In this document: piece after piece, positions 1 to 9,187 of the stretch
How positions within the stretch are numbered: position 1 is the stretch's first letter
How the letters are laid out: every line of letters begins with the position of its first letter
NCBI RefSeq assembly: GCF_963678635.1
Contig: NW_026971731.1
Span: forward strand, 98,333-162,332
DNA: 64,000 nt
Source of the DNA: Symsagittifera roscoffensis
Taxonomy: Eukaryota; Xenacoelomorpha; Acoela; Convolutidae
Direction: 5' to 3'
The notes under the pieces: generated by a model
The model's database searches: none
What the model was told of the DNA's origin: nothing
What the model saw: the letters and a program-made list of their open reading frames with translations, nothing else
Made by a program: the position numbers and the translations under genes

Positions 1-780
1 CGGTGGTATAACAATCTGAAATAGCGATACGTAGTCTCCTACCGAGTAAGCTTTAGCACCAGCTGCTTTCTTTCGAATCTTTTCCTCTGCCTTGCCTGTG
101 CTCGCTGAGTATTTCGCCTACACAAGTCGTTTAACTCTTGCTGACGTCTAATCACATTCCTCACGTAGACCTGTGGAGACGTTTTCATTCCCTCAAACTA
201 AGGTAGAAAAAGTTAAAGGGCAATGACTTCTCGTGACCGGTTAGCATCTATTGTGGACTTACTTCGGTGGTGGAGTGTTGCGTGCTATTATAAGCTCCCA
301 TCACCTGTGGAAGGTATCTGCCCCAATCGGTCATGTATCGAAACAACATATCCTCAGCATCGACACTAACGTTCGATTCTGCCTTTCCACTAAGCCATTC
401 GTCTGTGACTGGTATGTCGTAGAGTGAGCTTGAGCAACATGTGAGCGTCTCATAAGCTCTTTCGTGAGTTCTCTTAAGAAAACTGTTCCGTTATCCGATT
501 GAAAGGACATCGTACAACCATGTCTCGCCATCCACGTAATGATCAGGTGGTCGCACGTTTCCTCCGCTGAGGCAGCAATGCAGGGCACGGCCTCTGCATA
601 CTTCCTGAAGTGATCTATCATGACCAAGACTTGAATATAACCACTGTCTGTCATGCATATCTTTTGGTAAAATATCTGCACCACTTCGTTGAATTCAGAC
701 GACTCGATCGATTGAAAAAGAAATCGCAATTTCCTTGGATCTTTTTCTGTTGGCATGACAGACACGCTGTTACCCACTTC
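1..780 (-). pseudogene. Integrase core and C-terminal part of the outer Ty3/gypsy pol (decayed)
   Basis: Retroviral-type integrase, which joins element cDNA to the chromosome. On the minus strand, 777-331 reads as the catalytic core. It has the stretch VMIDHFRKYAEAVP, then SDNGTVF carrying the second catalytic Asp, and NGLVERQNRTL carrying the catalytic Glu. The first catalytic Asp, expected where VQIFYQ is read, seems to be replaced. Below 331, fragments such as AYNSTQHSTTEVSP and MKTSPQVYVRNVIRRQQ match the usual gypsy C-terminal region but lie in shifted frames, and coding character continues to base 1. The 3' end and 3' LTR must lie left of the window. The frameshifts and the missing first Asp say it is inactive. 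The identification as gypsy integrase is secure; the lineage is not determined. Confidence 0.88.
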
Positions 781-1605
781 TCACATGCCTTTTTCAGTCC
801 AGGACCCAAAGTGCTTCAGGATCCTCTGATATAATTTGTCGATCCCCTGATGGCCCATCTGATCATGCGACTTGAATAAGAGTTCTGTCTGATAGAGTTG
901 CGGCAACACTATCGCGTTATACTTGTATAGGACTTTGTCTTCATCTCTTCTCTTGCAAGCCACAATCCCGTCCTTGTTCAAATATAACCTTCCCTCTTTC
1001 TGCATTAAATACTGTCTCAGAATACGGTATCTGTCTTCATCCAGGTCACCTTTGTCCGGTGCACCATTTTCTATCCACCTCTTCAGGTTGCTTGTCATGC
1101 GGTCATTTCTATGCGCCCTTAGTAGATCCGAGAGTCTATACCTCGCCTTAAAGTACGTGTTCATGACCATCATCTGACTATTCAGCTCATTGGGCTGGTG
1201 TGTGTCTTCTTCCTTCTTAAAGCACCAAATCTTCGCCATCGACTGTGTTTCTTGTTTGAACTGCTGAAGATCAGTCCTGACTACCTCTTTTTCTGGCAAC
1301 AGACTTATCGAACGTTCCGATACCGCTATTGTTTCCAGATCGTCCGCTGCGTTGCCAAAGACTCTTTCGCTTGGTATGAGGTAGCGATCACTGTCAGGGT
1401 CCTGGTATACGTCTCTATCCAGATCCCTTGCTCGAGCTTCCACTAGTAGTGTGTGGATCGCTAGTTCTGACAGTTCCGATGCCGAGCTCGAGTTCCTGTC
1501 TGAGTAGGTGTCAATTCCTGAGTTTCGGGAATCGTCGTCTGTTGAAGAGTCTGTGACGGAGTCCGCACCCTCCTCCAGATCAGTTCTGAGCCTTCTTCGC
1601 AACAA
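781..1605 (-). pseudogene. Pol linker and H2C2 zinc-binding N-terminus of integrase
   Basis: Part of the same minus-strand pol. The open stretch of 274 residues starts with an acidic, Ser-rich linker (TDSSTDDDSRNSG), which is unusual between RNase H and integrase. It ends in the integrase zinc domain: HDQMGHQGIDKLYQRI supplies the two His. The matching Cys pair (ACLSC) lies just downstream, around 735-760, in another frame. The break between the His pair and the Cys pair is therefore a frameshift. I see no known domain in the acidic linker. It may be a family-specific insertion or a spacer. Confidence 0.75.
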
Positions 1606-2299
1606 TCTGAACTCTTTCGAACAAAACTTTTTTCTCCCGGTCCTGTTTCATCTACATCAGACTCCCCGGACAGACTTCATTGTCCCGGATGTTGGGCTTG
1701 AAATCCCCGGACAAACAATCTTGCACCAGGTTTCGCTTAACCTTCTCACGTTCTGTATCTTGGTCCTCAAAGGTAGAGTTTTCTTTTGCTTGTCTTTCAT
1801 CTGTTCGTTCCGCCCAAATGAAGTACTGGTTAAAACCTCGTGGGGTATTGAGGATATTGTTTACTGAACTATTGTCCTGCAATCCCTCTCATAGTCTTTG
1901 TGTTGTCGTATTGACAGCATGATTTTCACCTTCTCACTGACTGTCAGTAATGCCATGGCTGCTGCCCACTCATGGTCATCTCTAGTTACCTCTTTTCTCT
2001 GACACTCCAACCACCATCCGCATCAGCTGTGTTGTGATCTGCACCGTCTTATCCAACAATGAGAGGCTGTTTATATTGATGCGAGAGAGTTCCTGCTGGA
2101 CCAGGTTTGAGCACAGCAACAGATCCAAGGGCACCGGGTCCTTCTTGGAGAGAATCTTTATGTCCGCTGCTTTCTCTACAGGTAACTCAGGATGTCCTGG
2201 AATTGGATGTCCAGACTTGTCCAACCATCTCGTTAAGGGAAGCGCTTCGTAAGTTTTTTTGTCCAGAAACGAGAATCCTTCCTTTATTTCTGCCTAATT
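1606..2299 (-). pseudogene. Decayed pol segment between RNase H and the integrase linker
   Basis: Minus-strand reading gives short open pieces (1652-1882 and 1982-2224) in different frames. They are rich in charged residues and have no domain I recognise. Position and strand make them the remains of the same pol polyprotein. Nothing in the plus strand looks coding. The segment is assigned by context only. Confidence 0.5.
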
Positions 2300-3155
2300 G
2301 GGTTGATTCTGTTCCAATCTTTCATAGAACTCAGTTTTCTTGCTGAGGTTGTCAGCATTCTGGTGTTTATCACGCATCATGTGCTCTATTATCATGTGGT
2401 GGCCACCAATCTTACTATTTGTCTACCAATATAACTCTGATCCATCGAGTAGGTCTTCAACCAGGATAACGCTCTGTTGTCGCCGAGCAACTTAAAGGGA
2501 GCGCTCCCAAGTATGCGCGGTACCTTTCCACGAATGTGACTACTGCAAAATTTATGCTTTTGGTGCACAATATTTCACCTCAGTGTCACTCAAAACCTTG
2601 CTGCCATAAGCAATGGGACAGAGAACCGTTCTTCCAACCATTCTTGCTCCTGATGCAATATTCCTGAGATGGCTACTACTGATACGTCTCTGTCAATAAC
2701 ATACATGCCTTTCTCTATATACATGCCTAGCACTGGTGCTTCGCACAGTTCCCGTTTTATGTTCTCGAAAGCAACTTATCGTTCCATTCGAATTTCTTTC
2801 CTTTGTTTCGCATCAGCCTCCGAATTGGATACTCCTTGTCTGCTTATCCTTTTATGAACTCACTTTAATAAATGGCAAACCCTATGCTCATGAATTGTGT
2901 GTCCGTTCTCGGTGCCTTCCATGTTAACACAGCCTCTACTGCTTCCGGATCCGGCCTACACCATGCCTGTCCACCATCCTTCCCAGATACTTGATCGAAA
3001 CCCTAAGGATTTCACATTTCGATGGTTTGCATTTCAAGCCTGCTTTTTTCATGCATCTAAAGACCTCATCTAACCGATCATTGTGGTCTTCCAGTGTTGG
3101 TGTTGCTATAACACATCACAAGATTCCCGTACTATTTTGTCACTCTGATCAAAGC
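2300..3155 (-). pseudogene. C-terminal half of reverse transcriptase plus RNase H of the outer gypsy
   Basis: Minus-strand reading from 3155 gives ALIRVTK, then VIATPTLEDHNDRLDEVF, which is the palm/thumb region of a gypsy RT. RNase H follows with DRDVSVVAISG, LSDTEVKYC, DNRALSWLKTYS and a terminal HQNADNLSKKT that matches the usual H..NADxLSR end. The YxDD catalytic box expected near 3112 is missing and the frame changes there, as if a small deletion removed it. The RT begins abruptly at 3155 because the nested element starts at 3156. Its N-terminal half resumes at 20851. Several other stops and shifts are present. Confidence 0.85.
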
Positions 3156-3476
3156 TGTGACATTCGACCAGAATGGCCAAAATGCAATCTCTGCAGATAT
3201 CGAATTTTTAGCAGCGAGCCTTCTGAGTTGGTGATTTGGAAGGATTAAGAGCGTTATTCGAACGATAAAACAAAACGTGAAGGTTGAAGGATTCGGAAAT
3301 TCAAAATTTTTAAATTTCGAAGTGATTACGTAACATTTCTGAGAAACGTCAGAAACGGCCATTTTGGCTAAAATGAGAAAGAAAAACACAACAACAATAG
3401 CTGCGCTGACGACAACTACGAAAATCGTGATTGAAAAACAACAGCAGATTGCAAGAATAACAGAGAGCGTTCCGAG

Positions 3477-3508
3477 TTGCAACTATTGTGCCGCTACAAT
3501 AGTTGCAA
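3477..3508 (+). other. U3 hairpin, 13-bp stem with 6-nt loop
   Basis: TTGCAACTATTGT (3477-3489) is perfectly complementary to ACAATAGTTGCAA (3496-3508) across the loop GCCGCT. A smaller hairpin, CCGTTG-CGAA-CAACGG, follows at about 3511-3526. In the inverted LTR copies the same stem carries a compensated base-pair change. The role is unknown; a protein-binding or RNA structural element is plausible. Confidence 0.7.
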
Positions 3509-3635
3509 GGCCGTTGCGAACAACGGTGAAGGGTGGAAGACAGCCTTCCGGATTACGAAGAAATCAAGATTAACGAGCTTGATTCAGTGAATTCAAGAAT
3601 CCGGAAGGATTTCGGAACTGAGACTTTTGTCTTTT

Positions 3636-3643
3636 TATATAAA
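3636..3643 (+). promoter_or_regulatory. TATA box of the 5' LTR
   Basis: TATATAAA sits about 480 bp into the LTR. It is preserved at 20409-20416 in the 3' LTR even though the U3 DNA just upstream is deleted there. This is the position expected for an LTR promoter, with R and U5 following. Confidence 0.6.
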
Positions 3644-3783
3644 CTTTTAGCTTCCTGTCATGTCCTGACTTGAATTTAATTAATATCTGGATTCATTTTG
3701 ATAAGGATGAGAAGCTAGGAGTTGGGAGGAAAGGGTTGATCCATCATCGATGGAGATGATGATTTTTATCTACTGAACAACTC

Positions 3784-3789
3784 AATAAA
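3784..3789 (+). terminator. Polyadenylation signal in the LTR
   Basis: AATAAA within ACTCAATAAAT, about 140 bp after the TATA box. It is conserved at 20566-20571 in the 3' LTR. This fits the R region of an LTR, where transcripts end. Confidence 0.45.
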
Positions 3790-4068
3790 TAGTATAAGCC
3801 CTGTTTTTAGGAGTGACCTCGTGGTCTGGGGATACTGAGACCCAGCCATGGGCTCACTATTTTTGCATGTAATCAAGTTAATTTGAGCGTTCTGGTCGAA
3901 GCCGGAGAACAGTAACGTTTTTGTCGACCCGATGTTAGAGAGACCACCGAAAATACTGGCTTGGTAGAGACGGTGAAAAGCATGAAAAACTCTGTTTAGA
4001 CGTTAGCCAGTCGTCTGAGGACTTAGTTTTGTTTTCCGTCGATATGTATCTTCCGGGCGAATGTTACA

Positions 4069-6921
4069 TACATGTTTTTATGGCGCTCCTGGGTGTTATT
4101 CTTTAACATCATGACCGGCAGAACCGTTAACGAGCACTCCGCGCCGAGCCCTTAATAGGCCTAAACCGCCGGGGCGGAGGGGTAGTTCGGAAAGCGGAAG
4201 CCTTCCCGATTACCGTGAATAGTTTTTAAACCTAGTTAAGACCGAAAATTCACGAACCAGGAAGGGTGGGGGGAATCGCGAACCCCTCGTCCCCTGAGTG
4301 GTTTGTGACCAAAAACACTTAAAAGATATACGTAAAACCAAACAAAAAGTAGTATAGTTCCCAAGAAAAACAGAAAAACATAAAAAAAACCAAAAACAGT
4401 AAAAAAGTTAAAAAAATCAGTAGAAAACATCCCCCCAGACAAGATGTGATCCAACCCCCCCCCCCCCCGTTTGTTGTTGATAGATATATTGTTGTCACAG
4501 GCATTTATATCAGTCAGGATTGTTACGATCAATTTTGTGGCCCGTTTGTGAGGCTTGTACTGTCCGGTTATTCGAGCATTTAAGCACGTTAATGATAAAT
4601 TGCGCTCAATCCGGAAGGGTCAGCTGATTTGCGCTCAATTCGGAAGGGTCTTGGGAGAAGACCGATCCGGCAAGCAGTAGAAGGAGCCACAAGAAGGGGC
4701 TCAACGACAACAACAATCGACTGTTGGGTATCGTTAACAAGTTTTGAATCCCATTTGGTACAAAAAGTAAGATAGTAATATGTGGGGGGCTCGACAGTGC
4801 TGCACTGTAGTGACCCTTCACCGAACTGCGAATATCCTAGTTAAGCACCTTAATTCGGATATTAAACAAACCCGGAGGGGTATAGTATTACTACTATCAT
4901 TACTTATATAGCTTATATTAATAAACTATAGTGTTTTTCAGTGAAATACAGAGAAAACAGACTGGTTTTTAGGGTCAAAATAGAACCGGATAACTTTAGT
5001 TCGGAAGTGGTTGGAACTATTTTGGTACAAAAAACCAAATTTTCCAAAGTTTTGATAGTACAAAACACTATAAAGTCAGAAATTTTTTGAAATTTTTGAG
5101 TTAGGACAGTAAAAATAGTTGTTTGGACAACGTCCACTAGTGAAACTACGAGTTCTGAAACCCGCTACCCGAAAGCCTTCCGTGTTGCCGAGAAATTGAA
5201 CTTAACGAGTTTGATTTGGTGGATTTATCAATCCGGAGGGGTACAGGTAGCGTAGTTTTTCGCAATATTTTTCAACTAAAGCGTTTTAGATCGGGTCTTT
5301 TGCATTGAACTAGAAGAGTATAGGCCTTCTGAGCTCGGATCAATATCTTTTAGGTCAAAAGGAACCGAATTGCGGAAAAAGTTAGGTGGAACCTATAAGA
5401 GAGAAATTTTTTGAGTTTGCAAGAAAGACGTTTTGGCTAATAAATTTTCGACAACTGGACAGATCCAGTTGATCTTGGTACCATTAGATCAAAAATTAGC
5501 TAAACTTACTGGTAAGAAGAAGAATTACTCGAAAAAGCAATCGCGAAAATTTTTTGAGATTGTTTTTAGCAAATTACTCAATCAGGAGGGGTACACCCTT
5601 CACGTTTTATAATTTTTTTTTGGAAAACCCTTAAACCCCTACCAAACGTGATAGCGATTGAACTAAGTAACTTAGGACAGTTCTAGACAAAAAGGGAGGG
5701 CTAAAGGCACAAGAAGACCTTAAAAGAGCCGAAATTAGGCAAGTGATAACACCCTTCACCGTTAGTGTGAATTGTCAAATAGGAGGCTTAACTTCAATCC
5801 GGAGGGGTCAGGGAAAGGATCATATTTCCTTCCCAGTTAATTCGAGCAGCATAACAGCATCGCAGAACGTATCCAGTATCCAGAGGGGTATAGGCTGAAA
5901 TCAAAAAATCTCCGGAAAGCTACTTTAAAGAACCAAAAGGCTCCCAATCCGGAGGGGTCAAAATTTTTCAAAGTCGCTGGGGTCCGAATCCGGATGGGTC
6001 TAGTTTCCACAAAACCGGAGGGGTCCCAATCCGGAGGGGTCTCCTATTAACTAACTAGGAGGGATCCTAATTCGGAGGGGTCTTATTTTTACCAATCCGA
6101 AAGGGTCCTATTTTTGCCAAGCCGGATGGGTACTGTTTTTTGTCAACCCAGAGAGATAAAAATGTTTTAAGGACTTAGGTAAAACAAAAGAAAGACAAGA
6201 GTGCGAGGCATTAGGTTATTAAGACCTAGGCTAGGAACCAGTGGCTGCACTGGTAACTTGCCTTTCGAATAAGACCAGACCAAAACAAAACAGGTAGGAC
6301 CTCGGATAATCGCGACACTAAGTCTAAATTGAAAAATAGTGTAACTAATTGGTGTAAATTGAAAACCAATACGTTTTTACGAGAAGTGACTGCCCTGAGG
6401 GTTGTAGTAGGTCTAGCTCGGGCAGTCCGAAGGCAGATAGGTAAGACAGTACTCGGTGGGTGCAATAATCGCCCACTTGAGAAAATTACTGCCTTGATAG
6501 TTTTGTCTGTTTGGTGCAGCACCAAGCGAAGAAAGCTTTTTCTTCCAAAAACAAAAGTTCGACTATTGTACTAAGACCGGCTAAAATACAATACACATAC
6601 GTTTTTCATAGAAATATTCTTAGTCTGTTACTTTTGATTTTAAATCAACATAAACTGTGCTTGATTGGGTAGTGAGTACACTATCTTTTAATTTGACTGA
6701 TAACATCATATTGTGCTAGTTCTCAAATCTTACGACCAGTAATTGATTAGTGTGATCAAATTATATACAAGGTGTATTCTGATAACATACAGGGATTCGT
6801 GGTCACTATCTAGTAGAAACTTGTGAAACTTTTTGTGTTGTGTTATTTTTATTAATAGTCAGACTAGAAAGCCACCAGAAATCAAATTGAGTGTATAGGC
6901 TTGAGAAGGTACAAATAGGAA
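4069..6921 (+). other. Long non-coding 5' leader of the nested element
   Basis: About 2.85 kb between the LTR and the first ORF, with no convincing coding frame. The same leader is present inverted at 25420-28072 and 29714-32683, so it is a shared family feature. It includes a run of 14 C at 4455-4468, several CTAAAAACCGG-type stretches and many CCGGAGGGGTC motifs. Its length and conservation suggest packaging, translation or regulatory functions. The minus-strand ORF at 4236-4532 is low-complexity and hydrophobic and is not a gene. Confidence 0.75.
4610..6135 (+). repeat. Dispersed AATCCGGAGGGGTC motif array in the leader
   Basis: A 12-14 nt motif close to AATCCGGAGGGGTC recurs irregularly near 4611, 4637, 5223, 5581, 5800, 5882, 5945, 5987, 6014 and 6028, then in weaker forms to 6135. 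It is densest at 5940-6135. The inverted leaders carry the complementary GACCCCTCCGGATT at 25965-26160 and 30470-30700. Variant units (GGAAGGGTC, GGATGGGTA) keep the core GG-purine-GGGT. This is not a CRISPR array: spacing is irregular and unit length varies. Confidence 0.7.
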
Positions 6922-7510
6922 ATGAGTCTAGACAAGTCAAGAATACCTAAACGAGGTAATAGTTCCAGGAAATTCATACCTGAGGAGCAAAGAAAATCAA
7001 TGACTGATCCTTTTGTGGAACGGATCAAACGAACAAGGGACGGCAAAAGGAAGATGGTTTCAGGCAGAATTGTTGAAGGAGAAGTCAAAAGACCTCAGAA
7101 GAGAGAAAAGAAATATTGGAAGTGGAGGTCCACCCGGACCAGGCCATGCAAGACGGCGAAGAGATGCATGGGCTGGAAGGGAGAGGCGGAAGGCCAGCGA
7201 GCGAATCTACTCCGGTAGAACAAGGTCAGGATTTGGCCACTTCCACTGGACACTGGATCGAGCGGAGATGTCGTAACTGTCCGACATCTCTACTGAAGTT
7301 GTGGCGACCAGGAGATCTCCAACAAACCATACCATGATGGCAGATGTAGCAGAGAAACAGACTACGTCTTCATCGTTCACAGAAAGAATGGAAAATACCT
7401 TTGGGAACATCTTTCCATTTACAATGGGAGCGGGCACAGGAAACGAAGGTAAATCCCAAGAGGAAGAAGAGGACGATGACGAGCAGGTGGACTCTGGATC
7501 CTGCTTGTGA
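6922..7510 (+). pseudogene. ORF1 N-terminal region, shared with the gag ORF of the outer gypsy
   Basis: Starts at ATG 6922 with MSLDKSRIPKRGNSSRKF. The inverted outer element reads MSLDKSRVPKLSESSRKF on the minus strand at 25413. Similarity continues through EVEVHPDQAM, an ASESTP stretch and the FPFTMGAGTG segment at about 7417, but the frame changes at least three times (frame 1, 3, 1/2). The protein is basic at the start and becomes acidic (EEEEDDDEQ). After about 7500 the two elements diverge completely: this copy goes to a macro domain, the outer one to gag capsid. No catalytic motif is visible; a nucleic-acid-binding gag-like N-terminus is a guess. Confidence 0.7.
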
Positions 7511-8790
7511 AGTTAACGAGAAGGGCACCAGGGAGAAGAACGATGGAAACGATGTTGTAGAGGAGGGAACAAAAACACCACTGGACCTGGATCCAAATGA
7601 GGTGATCGAAGCGGAAGATGAAACCTTACCTTATGCAGAAGAAGATTGGCAGGATCCCGAACAAACAGAGGTTCCCAAAAATTTGGAACCAGATCTTCAA
7701 GACTCGCTGCAGACTCGACAAGGCGACGGGAAGAGACCTAGAAAGAAATACAACCGTTACGGTGACGACTTTGTAGTAGACAGGATAGATCTGAAAAAGA
7801 TAGTGGAAGAAGTGGTAGGTCTAGAAAGCATAACAGTCTCACAAGACATTGACATAGTAGATGATCACGACCAGGAATGGATCGAGGACAGGTCGAAACC
7901 CGAAGTAGATTTCGACGAAGAGCAATCGGAATACTACAGAGATGATCTCACAAATCTGCGAGTCTTGGAGTGGCTGAACGAAATGACATCAGACCCTAAA
8001 GAGACCAGCGTCACGATTCAAGACGTAGATCGCGAAAGCGCGAAATACATCAAGACCGAACGAGATGATCCTTCCTGGGCTGCCCAGGAAGGACAGTTAC
8101 TCATTCCAGCTTCTAACCTCGACTTGATATCCGGTATTCGATCGACGGGGTCTTCGAAGGATATTTTTGTCCGGGGAGTGGGGGGTAGGACTTACCCACA
8201 CCGAAAACCTGATAATAAAAAAATTGAGAATAGCACGAGAAACAGGAGATTTAGAAGCAGAAACAGGCGAAGAACCTAAGAAACCTGACATAGGGAGGGT
8301 AGTTGAGTCATATTTTAACCTACCAAATGAGTATTCAAGTAGCATAATAATAACAGACAGTGATTTCACACTCACAAACAGAACATGTGCGATAGCAATC
8401 AATGCAGACACAAGTTTTAGGACAGCCTTAGCGGCAGATTTTAAGAGAGAATACAGAAATGTGGAATTCCTTTGGAAGCAACGACCAGGAGTAGGGGGCG
8501 TAGCAGCCTTATCTCCGGCGGCATCACAATTACCGGGAAAATACCTATGCTTCTTGGTGACGAGGGCGACAGAGAAGCAGCACGTGGACCCAGAGAACCT
8601 AGTCTTGTCTTTGACGAGGTTGAGAGATTTCCTCTTGGAAATGGACGTGAAGGAGCTCTCGCTTCCAGTGTATGATCCGAACAGAGGACGGCTGCATCCT
8701 AGGGAACTGTACGCGCTTCTTCACGTGATATTCTCAGATACTAATATACAAGTATATCTGCATAAGAAATATTATTTAAGTATAGGCTGA
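7401..8790 (+). pseudogene. ORF1 C-terminal region with Poa1/OARD1-like macro domain (frameshifted)
   Basis: 7401-8279 is open in one frame and encodes a very acidic linker (DDHDQEWIEDRS, DFDEEQSEYYRDD). At about 8150-8170 the reading moves by one base into 8167-8790, a macro domain. Matching features are AIAINADTSF, then ALAADFKREY, VGGVAAL, a YLCFLVTRATEK strand, ENLVLSLTRLRDFL, the strand LSLPVYDPNRGRL and IQVYLH. Macro domains bind or hydrolyse ADP-ribose. The OARD1/TARG1 subgroup has a Gly-rich loop with a catalytic Asp after the last core strand. Here that loop reads DPNRGRLHPR and lacks the usual GCGLD pattern, so catalysis may be lost or altered. The stop is at 8788. The original protein probably ran from 6922 to 8790. 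Confidence 0.75.
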
Positions 8791-9187
8791 GTGACGTGTA
8801 GGGAGGTGATAGGATAAAGACTAAATTATGTGTTGTATTATTTTTATGTGTTATGTTATTAAGATCTTGGGTAGGTAGGGGTTAGTGACCATGAACAGCT
8901 GAATGACGATCTTAGGAATAGATCCAAAGTTTGGGCTCTCCAATCTTGGGTCGAATTCCAAAATTTTAGAAACCGATTGATTTTAATAAGTTTTAGGATA
9001 AACATCTTTTTATCTGAACTGTTCTTAAGCAAATTTTAGCATTTTTTAGCGATATGTATATTAATATGAAACTGACAAGTGTGATATTCGTGATTTCTTT
9101 TCTAGATCCTGATTGATCATTTAAATTACTCACTTGAGTTAGGACCTTGAAACCAAATCGAATCAAATCAAACTTGAAAGGAATAGT
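8791..9187 (+). other. Spacer between ORF1 and the long coding block, with a candidate splice acceptor
   Basis: About 400 AT-rich bases without coding character. TTTCTTTTCTAG ends at 9105, 82 bp before the ATG at 9188, and fits an invertebrate splice acceptor. A spliced mRNA would be one way to express the downstream ORF, as env is expressed in retroviruses. I did not identify a matching donor. Confidence 0.4.

Larger units (their letters stand above)
3156..4068 (+). repeat. 5' LTR of the nested element (913 bp)
   Basis: Begins TGTGACATTCG and ends CGAATGTTACA, an 11-bp near-perfect inverted terminal repeat. It is repeated in the same orientation at 18947-19497 (partial) and 20300-20850 (internally deleted), and inverted at 32684-33594 and 35224-36131. 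It has a TATA box, a downstream AATAAA and a U3 hairpin, described separately. The inner boundary is shown by the conserved leader start ATGTTTTTATGGCGCTCC right after the LTR in all copies. TGGCGCTCCTGGG at about 4081 could be a tRNA primer-binding site, but I cannot name the tRNA. Confidence 0.88.

Noticed and set aside
4236-4532. Hydrophobic minus-strand ORF that looks like a membrane protein
   Set aside because: It comes from A- and C-rich low-complexity DNA in the leader; the poly-C run gives Gly repeats and the frame is not kept in the other leaders.
5940-6135. CRISPR-like spacing of the CCGGAGGGGTC motif
   Set aside because: The repeat is too short and variable, spacing is irregular, there are no cas genes and the context is an LTR-element leader in a eukaryotic-looking window.
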